61,846 nt of DNA from JBBDWR01 sp040902745 (GCA_040902745.1 JBBDWR010000025.1:1-61846), one strand, 5' to 3'. Positions 11,146 through 19,745 are shown, counted from the stretch's first letter. Program-made: numbers and translations. The notes: generated by a model from the letters alone, not told the origin.

Positions 11146-11486
11146 ACGGAACTCGGCGCGTCCTCTGGAGGGCGGGTGCTCCCGCCCGAGCCGTGCTCCT
11201 CGCTGCGATCTTCGTCTACCGCCGCACGCTCTCGGGGATGCTCGGGGGGCAGTGCCGATTCGTCCCGACGTGCTCGCACTACGGCGCGGAGGCGATCCGC
11301 GTCCACGGAGCCGTCCGTGGCGGAGGTATGACCCTGTGGCGGATCGCCCGCTGCGGTCCCTTCACCCGAGGCGGGATCGACCGCGTTCCGCCGAGAGGGA
11401 GCCGGCCTCCCACGTATGACGGCGTCAACACGGGCCGTTCGTATGACGCTGTCGCTCAGCGAGACGAGACGGGGGCCCACGCCTGA
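11142..11486 (+). CDS. yidD: Membrane protein insertion efficiency factor YidD
   Basis: 114-aa YidD-family protein thought to aid membrane insertion by YidC. The diagnostic core CRFVPTCSHYGAEAIRVHG is followed by the conserved MTLWRIARCGPF. ATG at 11142 overlaps the rnpA stop, and the gene's own TGA overlaps the yidC ATG (TGATG), so rnpA, yidD and yidC are coupled. The C-terminal 30 residues are variable and look unstructured. Confidence 0.93.
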   Translation: MNGTRRVLWRAGAPARAVLLAAIFVYRRTLSGMLGGQCRFVPTCSHYGAEAIRVHGAVRGGGMTLWRIARCGPFTRGGIDRVPPRGSRPPTYDGVNTGRSYDAVAQRDETGAHA

Positions 11487-12631
11487 TGGAGCTGCTCGCC
11501 GAGATCCCGATCATCTCTCCGGTCTTCCAGGCGATCCTCGACGCGATCGGGTGGGTGCTGGCGTGGCTGTACGACCTGGTGGGCAACTACGGCATCGCGA
11601 TCATCCTGCTGACCGTGATCGTGCGGGTGGTGCTGCTACCGCTGGGCATCAAGCAGGTGCGATCGATGCACAACATGCAATCGCTCCAACCGAAGATCAA
11701 ACAGCTGCAGCAGAAGTACAAAGGGAACAAGACCCGTCAGCAGGAAGAGATCATGAAGCTCTACCGGGAGAGCGGCGTCAATCCGCTCTCCGGCTGTTGG
11801 CCGGTTCTTCTGCAGTTCCCGATCCTGATCGCGATGTACGCCGTCCTTCGCCCACCCACGTACACGTTGAATGCGCAGGGGAACCCCGAGCCGGAGGCCG
11901 GGGTTATCCACCTTCCTCCGGACAGCGAGCTCTACACGAAGGTCGTCATCGACCACACAGGCACTGACTTCCTGTTCATGAACCTGCAGTGCTCGGCGAT
12001 CCAGTCGGGTTCGGGACAGGTTCCGCTGGAGACCACCGACGGCAAGCCCACGGGTTACACGATCGATTGTGGGGACGGGATCCCCGCGAAGATCCCCTAC
12101 TTCTTGGTCTTGTTCCTGATGGTCGGCAGCACGTTCATCCAGCAGCGCCAGATGCAGAAGGCGGCTCCGCCGGGTGCGACGAATCCGCAGCAGCAGGCGC
12201 TCTTCAAGATCATGCCGATCCTCTTCGGGGTGTTCGGGGTCGGTTTCCCGGCAGGGCTGGTCCTGTACTGGACCACGTCCAACCTGTGGCAGATGGGACA
12301 GCAGTACACGATGCTCAGGCTCGGCCACATCGGGCCGGCCGCGCAGGCGGCCCCTCCGAAGCCGCCCAAGGAGGGCGCGCGGAAGGGAATCATGGCCCGC
12401 ATGATGGAGTCCGTCGACAAGCAGCGCTCCGGTGAGCAGGAGCAGCTGCCGCCGAAGGGCGCGGCCAAAGGCGGGTCCTCGTCGAAGTCGAAATCGCCCA
12501 AGGACACGAACCCGGGCTCCTCGGGCGGCACGAAGGGGTCCGGGTCGTCCGGCTCCAAAGGCTCGTCAGGATCCAAGCCCGGAACCGGAGGCACCAGTGC
12601 AGGAAATCGAAAGAAGCGCCCAAAGCGTTGA
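11486..12631 (+). CDS. yidC: Membrane protein insertase YidC
   Basis: 381-aa insertase of the YidC/Oxa1/Alb3 family that places membrane proteins alone or with SecYEG. The hydrophobic N-terminal helix is followed by a helical hairpin (MHNMQSLQPKIKQLQQ...) and the conserved NPLSGCWPVLLQFPILIAMY. Further helices lie around PYFLVLFLMVGSTFIQQR and FGVGFPAGLVLYWTTSNLW. The last 80 residues are Gly, Ser, Lys and Pro rich, a basic tail that may contact ribosomes. jag begins inside its 3' end. Confidence 0.97.
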   Translation: MELLAEIPIISPVFQAILDAIGWVLAWLYDLVGNYGIAIILLTVIVRVVLLPLGIKQVRSMHNMQSLQPKIKQLQQKYKGNKTRQQEEIMKLYRESGVNPLSGCWPVLLQFPILIAMYAVLRPPTYTLNAQGNPEPEAGVIHLPPDSELYTKVVIDHTGTDFLFMNLQCSAIQSGSGQVPLETTDGKPTGYTIDCGDGIPAKIPYFLVLFLMVGSTFIQQRQMQKAAPPGATNPQQQALFKIMPILFGVFGVGFPAGLVLYWTTSNLWQMGQQYTMLRLGHIGPAAQAAPPKPPKEGARKGIMARMMESVDKQRSGEQEQLPPKGAAKGGSSSKSKSPKDTNPGSSGGTKGSGSSGSKGSSGSKPGTGGTSAGNRKKRPKR

Positions 12632-13259
12632 GGAAGCGCTCGAGGCCGCCCTCGCGGCCTTGGGAGCCAAGGAGCAGGAAGTCGACGTCGAGATCGTCCA
12701 AGAGCCCAAGGGAGGGTTCCTTCGACGTGGCGGCCAAGAGGCCATCGTTCGCGTCAGACGCCGGCGCAACCCCAGCGCCCCCACCCAGGACGAGCTGGAG
12801 GAGCAGGGGGAGATCGCAGCGGACTTCCTGGACGAACTGCTCGAGCACATGGGGATCGACGCCGCGGTCGAGCCCAACTTCGAGGATGGGACGATGTACG
12901 TGGACATCCTCGGTGACTCCCCGGACGACGAGGAGATGGCGATCCTGATCGGCCGCCACGGCCTGACCCTCGAATCCCTCCAGGAGCTCACCCGCGTCGT
13001 GGTGGGCCGCCAGAGCGAAGGTCGCTGCCGAGTCATGGTCGACGTGGAGGACTACCGCAAGCGGCAGCGCGATCGCCTGGAGTCCCGGGCGCGGGACTTG
13101 TCCAAGCAGGTGCTTCAGTCGGGCAAGGAGCGCGAGCTCGAGGCCATGAACGCCTACGACCGCAAGCTCGTCCACGACGTGGTTTCGGGTTTCGATGGGC
13201 TGGAGAGCTCGAGCCGCGGCGAAGATCCGGAGCGCCGCGTCGTCATCCGCAAGGCCTGA
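12597..13259 (+). CDS. jag: Jag/KhpB RNA-binding protein (Jag-N, KH, R3H)
   Basis: 220-aa protein with an N-terminal Jag domain (VEEALEAALAALGAKEQEVD..), a KH domain (AILIGRHGLTLESLQELTRVV) and a C-terminal R3H domain (NAYDRKLVHDVVSGFDGLESSSRGE). It is a cytoplasmic RNA-binding factor that in other bacteria is tied to YidC and cell elongation. The start is GTG at 12597: GGAGG lies 5 nt upstream, inside yidC, giving a 35-bp overlap. The longer frame upstream is only the shadow of the yidC tail. Confidence 0.93.
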   Translation: MQEIERSAQSVEEALEAALAALGAKEQEVDVEIVQEPKGGFLRRGGQEAIVRVRRRRNPSAPTQDELEEQGEIAADFLDELLEHMGIDAAVEPNFEDGTMYVDILGDSPDDEEMAILIGRHGLTLESLQELTRVVVGRQSEGRCRVMVDVEDYRKRQRDRLESRARDLSKQVLQSGKERELEAMNAYDRKLVHDVVSGFDGLESSSRGEDPERRVVIRKA

Positions 13260-13352
13260 TCGGATACCTAGGCGCTGGCGCGTGTTGCTCGGCTTTCGGT
13301 TCTCCCCTAGCTGGATCCTCCCCGAGCCGGCGCCGCCGGCCCGCCAGCCTCT

Positions 13353-13380
13353 CCCTCATGTTTCACGTGAAACATGAGGG
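13353..13380. other. parS: parS centromere site, 28-bp perfect palindrome
   Basis: The 16-bp canonical parS TGTTTCACGTGAAACA occupies 13359-13374 with no mismatch, and the symmetry extends without error six bases each way (arms begin CCCTCA). It is the ParB loading site; ParB spreads from it and ParA moves the origin region apart. It lies between jag and rsmG, about 0.75 kb before parA and about 3 kb from dnaA. No second site was noticed by eye in this window. Confidence 0.97.
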
Positions 13381-13438
13381 GACGACCGATCTGCCCCTGG
13401 CTGTGAGTCTCAGCATGGCGTCGGGCTTCGTTCGGCGG

Positions 13439-13444
13439 TACCGT
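13439..13444 (+). promoter_or_regulatory. -10 element of a leaderless rsmG transcript
   Basis: TACCGT ends 7 nt before the GTG of rsmG, which has no Shine-Dalgarno, so the transcript probably begins at or next to the start codon. Confidence 0.5.
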
Positions 13445-13451
13445 TCCGACG

Positions 13452-14108
13452 GTGTCCGAACCTGCGGATGAGCTCATGGGACAGGCGACCGAGCTAGGCG
13501 TCGAGCTGTCCCCTTCACAGGCCGAGCGGCTCCTGGCGTTCGAGGAGCTCCTTCGGGACCGAGGGGCCCGGCTGGGCCTGATCTCCAGGGGAGATGTGAG
13601 CCGAGTCAGGGGCCGTCATATCCTTGATTGCCTCCGGGTCGCTCCCCTCGTGGATCCGGCCGCCCGCAGCGCCTACGACCTCGGGAGCGGAGGCGGGCTC
13701 CCTGGAGTCGTCGTGGCGATCGCGCTCCCCCATCTGGAGCTCGTCTGCGTGGAGGTCCGCCGCAATCGGGCCGCCTTCCTCGAGCTGGCGATCGACCGGC
13801 TCGAGCTCGCCAACGCCTCTGCGCTACTCGGCCGGCTGGAGTCGTTGACCCAGGCGGTCGATGTCTGCTTCGCGAGGGCTCTCGCTCCCCCTGAGGACAG
13901 CTGGTCTATGGCCGAGCGACTCCTCTCGCCCGGCGGGAGCCTGATCTACTTCGCCGGCCGGGGGGTCGAGCCCTCCCCCGGCTCGGCAGACGCCGTCGGC
14001 GTAGAGACCAAGACCCCTTCCGGAGAACCGGCAGGCGTTCGTTCGAGGAGCGTGCGGACACCGGGTCTTGAATGCGCCGGCCCGCTGGTTATCATGGGTC
14101 GGCCGTGA
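13452..14108 (+). CDS. rsmG: 16S rRNA m7G527 methyltransferase RsmG (GidB)
   Basis: 218-aa SAM-dependent methyltransferase that modifies G527 of 16S rRNA; its loss gives low-level streptomycin resistance in other bacteria. The SAM-binding loop YDLGSGGGLPGVVVAI and the downstream ELVCVEVRRNRAAFLE are typical. The C-terminal part from about 175 is more variable. GTG start at 13452. Its stop overlaps the parA GTG (GTGA), so rsmG-parA-parB form a coupled set downstream of parS. Confidence 0.95.
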   Translation: MSEPADELMGQATELGVELSPSQAERLLAFEELLRDRGARLGLISRGDVSRVRGRHILDCLRVAPLVDPAARSAYDLGSGGGLPGVVVAIALPHLELVCVEVRRNRAAFLELAIDRLELANASALLGRLESLTQAVDVCFARALAPPEDSWSMAERLLSPGGSLIYFAGRGVEPSPGSADAVGVETKTPSGEPAGVRSRSVRTPGLECAGPLVIMGRP

Positions 14109-15772
14109 CCAAGCGTGACCCCAGCGATCGCGCTGCCTCCGGAGACTCCGTTCCCTCGTCTGGGTCCAAGAAGTCCTCTGGTTCCAGCTCGAAGCAGAAG
14201 AAGAAGTCCAAGGCCGGCCAGGCCGGCTCCGCTCCGGCCCCCGTCCGCACCCCGCGGGTGATCGCGATCGCCAACCAGAAGGGTGGCGTCGGAAAGTCGA
14301 CGACCGCCGTGAGCTTGGGCGCAGCGCTGGCCGATCTTGGGCAACGGGTTCTGGTCCTTGATCTGGACCCTCAGGGGAACGCGTCCACCGGCATGGGGAT
14401 CAAGCACGATGCACGCGACGTGACCGTCTACGACGTGCTCGTCTCCGAGGCCCTGATCACCGAGGCCATCGTTCACACCCAGGTGAAGGGGCTGGACGCG
14501 ATCCCCTCGACGATCGACCTCGCCGGGGCCGAGATCGAGCTCGTCAGCCAGTTCTCCCGAGAACTGCGCCTGCGCAAGGCATTGGAGCCGCTGACGGAGG
14601 ACGGATACGACTTCGTCTTCCTCGACTGCCCGCCCTCCTTGGGTCTCCTCACGGTCAACGCCCTGGCCGCGGCGCAGGAGCTGATCGTTCCGATCCAGTG
14701 TGAGTACTACGCGCTGGAAGGACTCGGTCAGCTCTTGCACAACGTGCGCTTGGTGCAGCAGAACATCAATCCGACCCTCCGGCTGACGGGGATCGTGATG
14801 ACGATGTTCGACTCGCGGACCAAGCTCTCCGAGCAGGTCGTGGACGAGGTCAGGCGGTACTTCGACGACCGCGTGTATGACGTCATCATCCCCCGCACCG
14901 TCCGCCTGTCCGAGGCCCCGGGCTTCGGTCAGCCGATCACCGTGTACGACCCCAAGTCGCGGGGCGCCGAGGCCTATCGCGCGTTGGCGAAGGAGGTCCT
15001 CGAGAGGCCGCTCCCCAAGGGAGAGGCGATGCCGGTCATGGAGGATATGCCGCGCGTGATCCTTCCCCCCGAGGAGTCCGCCCCCGAACCCCCGGACGTC
15101 GCGTCCGTTGATCCTGAGCCGGCGTCAGTTGCCACCCCTCCGGTCACCTCCGAGCCGGGATCGAGCGGAGGGGCTGGTTCGTCGGCCTCCCGATCGAAGG
15201 CAGGCGCCTCCGCCGAGAAGGGCACGGCAAATCCCGCCCCCGCCGAAGCCACCGACCCCCCTCCGGGAGGCGATCCAGCGGCGCGAGATCCGGGACGGCA
15301 GCGATCCGCCGGGTCGTCGAGCGCCTCACCGTCGGCCACGTCCGACGCCCACACCGATTCCGACTCACCCAGTCCCAGCGGCCAGCGCACCTCGCGGGGT
15401 TCGTACGATGACGTCATACAGCAGGCTACCGACGAGCCGTCGGAGAAGGCGTCCGGTCCCCAGCCGCCGCCGACTTCCGAAGCTCCGGCCAAGCGGCCCG
15501 CGCGCGCGGGAGCCTCGGGAGCATCGGACTCCGCCGCGGATCGGGTCGCCCCGGATCGGGGTCCGGCGACCAGCGCGGATGCACCACGGGGTCGACGGGT
15601 CGTCGTGATCGATGAGCGGGCCGAAGAAGCGGCGGTGATGAGCGGGCAGGAAGCGCCTGTGCGTCACGAAGAGGCAGATCCTGGGGCGGGAGCCGACATC
15701 GGTGAGCAACTTCCCCAGGAGCCGTCGCGCAGGAAGCGCTGGTGGCAGTTCGGCAAAGGGGGAGAGGAATGA
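14105..15772 (+). CDS. parA: Chromosome partitioning ATPase ParA with a long disordered C-terminal tail
   Basis: 555-aa ParA/Soj. A Ser/Lys-rich N-terminus (about 1-48) precedes the ATPase core (about 50-302). The core has the deviant Walker A KGGVGKSTT, Walker B VFLDCPPSLG and the RTVRLSEAPGFG motif. Residues 303-555 form a low-complexity tail rich in Pro, Ser, Glu, Ala and Gly that ends in a basic-aromatic patch RRKRWWQFGKGG; standard ParA proteins end near 300. The tail stays in frame for 250 codons and runs straight into parB with an ATGA overlap, so it is not a missed stop. Start GTG 14105 overlaps rsmG, with TATCAT 9 nt upstream. Confidence 0.94.
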   Translation: MTKRDPSDRAASGDSVPSSGSKKSSGSSSKQKKKSKAGQAGSAPAPVRTPRVIAIANQKGGVGKSTTAVSLGAALADLGQRVLVLDLDPQGNASTGMGIKHDARDVTVYDVLVSEALITEAIVHTQVKGLDAIPSTIDLAGAEIELVSQFSRELRLRKALEPLTEDGYDFVFLDCPPSLGLLTVNALAAAQELIVPIQCEYYALEGLGQLLHNVRLVQQNINPTLRLTGIVMTMFDSRTKLSEQVVDEVRRYFDDRVYDVIIPRTVRLSEAPGFGQPITVYDPKSRGAEAYRALAKEVLERPLPKGEAMPVMEDMPRVILPPEESAPEPPDVASVDPEPASVATPPVTSEPGSSGGAGSSASRSKAGASAEKGTANPAPAEATDPPPGGDPAARDPGRQRSAGSSSASPSATSDAHTDSDSPSPSGQRTSRGSYDDVIQQATDEPSEKASGPQPPPTSEAPAKRPARAGASGASDSAADRVAPDRGPATSADAPRGRRVVVIDERAEEAAVMSGQEAPVRHEEADPGAGADIGEQLPQEPSRRKRWWQFGKGGEE

Positions 15773-16650
15773 AGAAAGGCGGACTCGGTCGCGGCCTGGG
15801 CGCGCTGATCCCGGGGGCGGTCGAGGAGGGTGCTGGCCTCGTCGAGATCCCGGTTACGGCGGTTGCCCCCAACCCGAAACAACCGCGCACCAACTTCGAC
15901 GACGAGACCCTCCGGTCTCTGTCGGCTTCGATCAAAGAGGTCGGCATCCTGCAGCCGATCGTGGTCCGGAAGGCGGCGGGCGGCTACGAGCTGGTCGCCG
16001 GAGAGCGGCGGTTGCGGGCTGCGAAACTCGCGGGCCTCGCGACGATCCCCGCGGTCGTGCGCGACGTCGAGGATTCGGAGACCCTTCGCGAAGCATTGAT
16101 CGAGAACATCCACCGTGAGGATCTCGGCCCGATAGAGCTGGCGGAGGCGTTCCGCGAGCTCCTCGAGGAGCTCGGGCTCAAGCAGGAGACCCTCGCAGAT
16201 CGGCTCGGGGTGTCGCGCTCGCACATCGCAAACACGATCCGACTGCTGCAACTCCCCCCCGAGTGTCAGCAGCTGCTGGCGGACGGGAAGATCCAGGCCG
16301 GCCACGGGCGCGCGCTGTTGTCGCTCAACGACCCGGCCGCGCAGAACGATCTCGCCTTACGCATCGCCGCCGAGGATCTCTCCGTCCGTGACACCGAGGA
16401 GCTCGTTCGTCGCTACATCGACCAGCCCAAGGAGCCCGCCAAGTCCAAAGCGCCTGCTCCGCAGAAGGAATCGGACGCCGCCGGTTTGGGCGAGGTCGAG
16501 GAGATCCTCTCCGAGCAGCTGGCGACCCGCGTGCAGATCCAGATGAACAAGAAGCGCGGCCGCATCGTCGTCGAGTTCGGATCGGCCGACGACCTCGAAC
16601 GGATCGTCTCGGAGATCATCGGTTCCGGCCCGGGGATGATGCCCGAGTGA
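15769..16650 (+). CDS. parB: Chromosome partitioning protein ParB
   Basis: 293-aa ParB CTPase clamp. The N-terminal GLGRGLGALIP motif contacts ParA, the CTP-binding box has AGERRLRAAKLAG and ENIHREDLGPIE, and the helix-turn-helix RLGVSRSHIANTIRLLQLP binds parS. A C-terminal dimer domain begins near LSEQLATRVQ. ATG at 15769 with GGAGAGG just upstream; it overlaps the parA stop. Confidence 0.97.
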   Translation: MKKGGLGRGLGALIPGAVEEGAGLVEIPVTAVAPNPKQPRTNFDDETLRSLSASIKEVGILQPIVVRKAAGGYELVAGERRLRAAKLAGLATIPAVVRDVEDSETLREALIENIHREDLGPIELAEAFRELLEELGLKQETLADRLGVSRSHIANTIRLLQLPPECQQLLADGKIQAGHGRALLSLNDPAAQNDLALRIAAEDLSVRDTEELVRRYIDQPKEPAKSKAPAPQKESDAAGLGEVEEILSEQLATRVQIQMNKKRGRIVVEFGSADDLERIVSEIIGSGPGMMPE

Positions 16651-16673
16651 CGCGCGCTTGCCGCCGGCGCGCT

Positions 16674-16702
16674 CCGGCCCTCGTTTCGGGATCGCGGGCC
16701 GG
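16674..16702. terminator. Hairpin between convergent parB and ddl
   Basis: Inverted repeat CCGGCCC (16674-16680) and GGGCCGG (16696-16702) with a 15-nt loop lies between two convergent genes. There is no T-tract, so a role as bidirectional terminator is only plausible. Confidence 0.4.
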
Positions 16703-17665
16703 CTAGGACCGCGCGCGACCCAGCGCCGCACGAACGACGCGGTCGCACAGATCCGACAGCGAGTGCCCTGCGGCCTTCGCCGCCATCGGAAGCAGACTCG
16801 TCTCCGTCATCCCCGGTGACACGTTGACCTCGAGCACCCACGGGGTTCCCGCCCGATCGACCATGAGATCCACGCGCGCAACGTCCCGCAATCCGAGCGC
16901 CTCCATCGAACGCATCGCCTCGCCGGCGACGGCGCTTGCCACCTCCGGTGCGACCCGCGCCGGCGCGTAATACTCGGTCGCTCCTGCTGTGTACCGCGAC
17001 GCGTAGTCGTACACGCCGGACTTCGGCTCGATCTCGATGAGGGGGAGGGCCTCGGCCGGAGAGCCGACGATGCCCGCGGCGATCTCCGTACCCTCGACCT
17101 TGCGCTCCACCACGACGGCCTCCGAGTAGGAGAGTGCGCCCATGATCGCGGTCGCGAGGTCCGCTTCACGCTCCACGAACGCCACGCCCAACGCGGACCC
17201 GGATCGTGCGGGCTTCACGACGACGGGGAAACCGACGCGGTCTGTGACCCGCCCGAGCGCGGCGCCCGCCCCGAGGTCGCGGAGGGCCGCGGCCTCGATC
17301 ACGACCCACGCGGGCGTCCGGACCCCGGCAGAGAACAGGACGTCCTTGGCCAACACCTTGTCGAACGCAACCTCGCAGGCGAACCCCAGCGTCCCGGTGT
17401 ATGCGACCCCGACGAGATCGAGGAGGCGCTGGACGGTCCCGTCTTCCCCTTCCTTGCCGTGAAGTGCGAGGTAGCACGCATCGAATGACCCTGCCGCGAT
17501 CCCCTCCACTAGCGGCACGTCTGCCGGATCGAGTATGACCGTGTCATACTGTGGAAGATCAGCGAGGGCGCTTGCGACCCGGTGCCCCGATCTCAGCGAG
17601 ATGTCCCGTTCGGGGGAGCGACCCCCTGCCAGCACCGCGATGCGCGCCGTCGGTGAGGCCGTCAT
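16703..17665 (-). CDS. ddl: D-alanine--D-alanine ligase
   Basis: 320-aa ATP-grasp enzyme making D-Ala-D-Ala for peptidoglycan precursors. The N-terminus VLAGGRSPERDISLRSG is the usual beginning. KPARSGSALGVAFV gives the ATP-grasp lysine and loop, and the end VLEVNVSPGMTETSLLPMAAKAAG is the metal-binding Asn region. It overlaps the upstream aminotransferase by 4 bp (ATGA), so the two are co-translated. It lies convergent to parB, away from the mur cluster. Confidence 0.93.
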   Translation of the reverse strand: MTASPTARIAVLAGGRSPERDISLRSGHRVASALADLPQYDTVILDPADVPLVEGIAAGSFDACYLALHGKEGEDGTVQRLLDLVGVAYTGTLGFACEVAFDKVLAKDVLFSAGVRTPAWVVIEAAALRDLGAGAALGRVTDRVGFPVVVKPARSGSALGVAFVEREADLATAIMGALSYSEAVVVERKVEGTEIAAGIVGSPAEALPLIEIEPKSGVYDYASRYTAGATEYYAPARVAPEVASAVAGEAMRSMEALGLRDVARVDLMVDRAGTPWVLEVNVSPGMTETSLLPMAAKAAGHSLSDLCDRVVRAALGRARS

Positions 17666-18891
17666 CGCTGCAGGGACCGGAAGAGGTTCTCCTCATCGGA
17701 CAGCAGGGCTCCCAGCCGCTTCACCCCCTCGACGATGTCCTCCGAGGAGGGGTAGCAGAACGCGAGCCGCATCTGTTGGCGCCCACGGTCGTCGGGGTAG
17801 AAACCCGTGCCCGGCACGTACGCGACGCGCCGCTCGACCGCGGCGGCGAGCATCTTCTGCGTGTCGAAGTATCCGGGAAGGGTGACCCAGCAGTAGAACC
17901 CACCTGCGGGCCGCGTCCACGTCGCGTCGTTGGGGAAGTGCTCGGTGAGCGCAGCGATCATCGTGTCGCGCCGCGAGCGGTACACGTCGACCAGCGTGTG
18001 GACCGACGACGTCCATCGGTCGTGGTCGGACAACCAGTGCTCGGTCACGAGCTGGGTGAAGGAGGAGTGGCACAGGTCCGCCGCCTCCTTTGCCAATACG
18101 AAGCGTTGCGCTACATGCGATTCGGCCAGCACCCAGCCGATCCGCACCCCCGCGGCGAACACCTTGGAGACCGTGCCCAGGTAGATCACATTGTGCGGAT
18201 CCAGGGAACGCAACGTCGGGAGCGGATCGCCCTCGAAGCGGAGCATGCCGTACGGGTTGTCCTCGACGATCGGCACGCCTGCCTCGCGGCACAAGGCGAC
18301 GAGCCGCTCGCGACGCGGGCCGGACATCGTGACACCCGCCGGATTGTGGAAGCTCGGAACCGTGTAGACGAACTTCGGTCGAGCTCCGTGCACCAAAAGG
18401 GTCTCGAGCTGGTCGACGACCATGCCGTCCTCGTCGAGGTCCACCTGCAGGTAGTTGGGCTGGTAAGCGCTGAACGCTGACAGGGCCCCGACATACGCGG
18501 GAGCCTCCACGACGATGTCGTCCCCGGGGTCCAGGAAGATCTTCGCGACGAGGTCGAGAGCCTGCTGGGCGCCGGTCGTGACGACGATATCCTCGGGGTC
18601 GCCCCGAACACCCTCCTCCGCCATGACCTCGGCCAGGCGCCGGCGAAGACCGATCAGCCCCTGGCCGCCGCAGTACTGGAGCGCCTCCGAGCCGTGCTCT
18701 TCGAGAACCTCGCGCACGACCCGCTGGACCTCGTCGGACGAAAGCGCTTGAACGTAGGGCATGCCGCCCGCGAGCGAGACCACCTCCGGGCGAGAGGCGA
18801 CCGCGAACAGCGCCCGCACCTCGGACTCGGACATCCCGGCCGTGCGCTGCGCATAGCGGTCGACGAACGGATCGATCGAGAACTCGGCCAT
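17662..18891 (-). CDS. Class I/II PLP-dependent aminotransferase (LysN/MocR-like fold)
   Basis: 409-aa fold-type I aminotransferase close to 2-aminoadipate/LysN-type enzymes. LAGGMPYVQALSSDEV and the QYCGGQGLIGLRRRLAE segment are typical. The PLP lysine is in GTVSKVFAAGVRIGW and the substrate-arginine region is QMRLAFCYPS. No DNA-binding domain is attached, so it is not a MocR regulator. The substrate cannot be read from sequence. It is co-translated with ddl, which suggests an amino-acid or wall role but does not prove it. Confidence 0.88.
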   Translation of the reverse strand: MAEFSIDPFVDRYAQRTAGMSESEVRALFAVASRPEVVSLAGGMPYVQALSSDEVQRVVREVLEEHGSEALQYCGGQGLIGLRRRLAEVMAEEGVRGDPEDIVVTTGAQQALDLVAKIFLDPGDDIVVEAPAYVGALSAFSAYQPNYLQVDLDEDGMVVDQLETLLVHGARPKFVYTVPSFHNPAGVTMSGPRRERLVALCREAGVPIVEDNPYGMLRFEGDPLPTLRSLDPHNVIYLGTVSKVFAAGVRIGWVLAESHVAQRFVLAKEAADLCHSSFTQLVTEHWLSDHDRWTSSVHTLVDVYRSRRDTMIAALTEHFPNDATWTRPAGGFYCWVTLPGYFDTQKMLAAAVERRVAYVPGTGFYPDDRGRQQMRLAFCYPSSEDIVEGVKRLGALLSDEENLFRSLQR

Positions 18892-18900
18892 CGGGACCTC

Positions 18901-18906
18901 ATGCTA
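18901..18906 (-). promoter_or_regulatory. -10 element before the aminotransferase gene
   Basis: TAGCAT (minus strand) lies 9 nt before the ATG at 18891. It is divergent from the TATGAT at 18941-18946. Confidence 0.45.
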
Positions 18907-18940
18907 GCAACGCCGCAGGTTGCGACCCCGAGGCGCGGCT

Positions 18941-18946
18941 TATGAT
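18941..18946 (+). promoter_or_regulatory. -10 element before a 34-aa ORF
   Basis: TATGAT, one base from the ideal TATAAT, lies 7 nt before the ATG at 18954, a spacing that predicts a leaderless transcript of the small ORF and the GNAT gene behind it. Confidence 0.5.
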
Positions 18947-18953
18947 GCCCTCC

Positions 18954-19058
18954 ATGCAGCGCTCCGAAGTGGTCCGCGCCGCGAGGGCCGCAGGGCTGGG
19001 TGTGCTCCTGGGTTCGGTGTTAGCGCTGCTCGCGCGCACCCGTCGGGCGTCCCCCTAG
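18954..19058 (+). CDS. Putative 34-aa single-pass membrane microprotein
   Basis: Begins MQRSEVVRAARAAGLG, followed by a hydrophobic segment VLLGSVLALLA and a basic end RTRRASP, so it would be a short membrane or amphipathic peptide with both flanks positive. It is too short for usual gene calling. Support comes from the TATGAT -10 element 7 nt before its ATG and from the GNAT gene that begins 4 bp after its stop. No homologue is recognised. Confidence 0.45.
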   Translation: MQRSEVVRAARAAGLGVLLGSVLALLARTRRASP

Positions 19059-19062
19059 GCCC

Positions 19063-19680
19063 GTGACTCCCCACATCGTCGACGTCGATCTCGAGAACTT
19101 CCACCGGATCCCGCGCGACTGCCGGCAGACGGTGTTCTGGGAGCTCGACCACGACGACCGGGACGTGAACCCGCGTTTCCAGAAGGAAGAGTGGTTCTCC
19201 TCGACGCTGCTCGAGTGGGGTCCGTGCGGCAAGCTCCTGCTCGATCCCGGTGACGGACCCGTGGACATCAAGGCCGACGAGCCCCCGGGGGTTGGATTCG
19301 CACAGTACGCCCCTCCAACGTTGTTCCCACGTCGGCTCTCGTTCGCTGCGGGCTCGGCGACCTCCTCGGATGCGCTCTACCTCGGGTACGTCTACGTCGA
19401 GGAGGGGCATCGCGAGCAGGGACTCGGGTCGGCGCTGGTCCGCGACGTCGCGCGAGCCGCGGCGGATCGCGGCTACGCAGCGCTCGAGGCCGTGGGCGAC
19501 CGTCGGTGGGAAGGGGATTGGGTGTTGCCCGTCACCTTCCTCGCCGCCAACGGGTTCCGTGTCATCGAGGACGACGATCGGCATCCCTTGCTGCGTCTCG
19601 ACATCCGAGATCGCGTGGCACCGCTGCGATCGGAGGCGGTCGCCGTCCTGCCGGAGGCCGAGGCGCCCGGCGTGGGCTGA
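19063..19680 (+). CDS. GNAT-family N-acetyltransferase
   Basis: 205-aa acetyltransferase. The acetyl-CoA pocket is in LYLGYVYVEEGHREQGLGSALVRDVA, with the diagnostic REQGLGSAL loop and the beta-strand before it. The N-terminal 90 residues are atypical (WELDHDDRDVNPRFQKEEW..). The acceptor is unknown. GTG start at 19063 is 4 bp after a 34-aa ORF and lacks a Shine-Dalgarno, so it is probably coupled to that ORF. It lies convergent to the CwlM-like gene. Confidence 0.8.
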   Translation: MTPHIVDVDLENFHRIPRDCRQTVFWELDHDDRDVNPRFQKEEWFSSTLLEWGPCGKLLLDPGDGPVDIKADEPPGVGFAQYAPPTLFPRRLSFAAGSATSSDALYLGYVYVEEGHREQGLGSALVRDVARAAADRGYAALEAVGDRRWEGDWVLPVTFLAANGFRVIEDDDRHPLLRLDIRDRVAPLRSEAVAVLPEAEAPGVG

Positions 19681-19745
19681 GCCCCCGGGGGCGATCCACC
19701 GACGGGTCGAGCTTCCGAGCCACGCCCGCTCCCGGCGTCCGCCCG

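Noticed and set aside
17662..18891. MocR-type regulator reading of the aminotransferase
   Set aside because: There is no GntR-type DNA-binding domain at the N-terminus.
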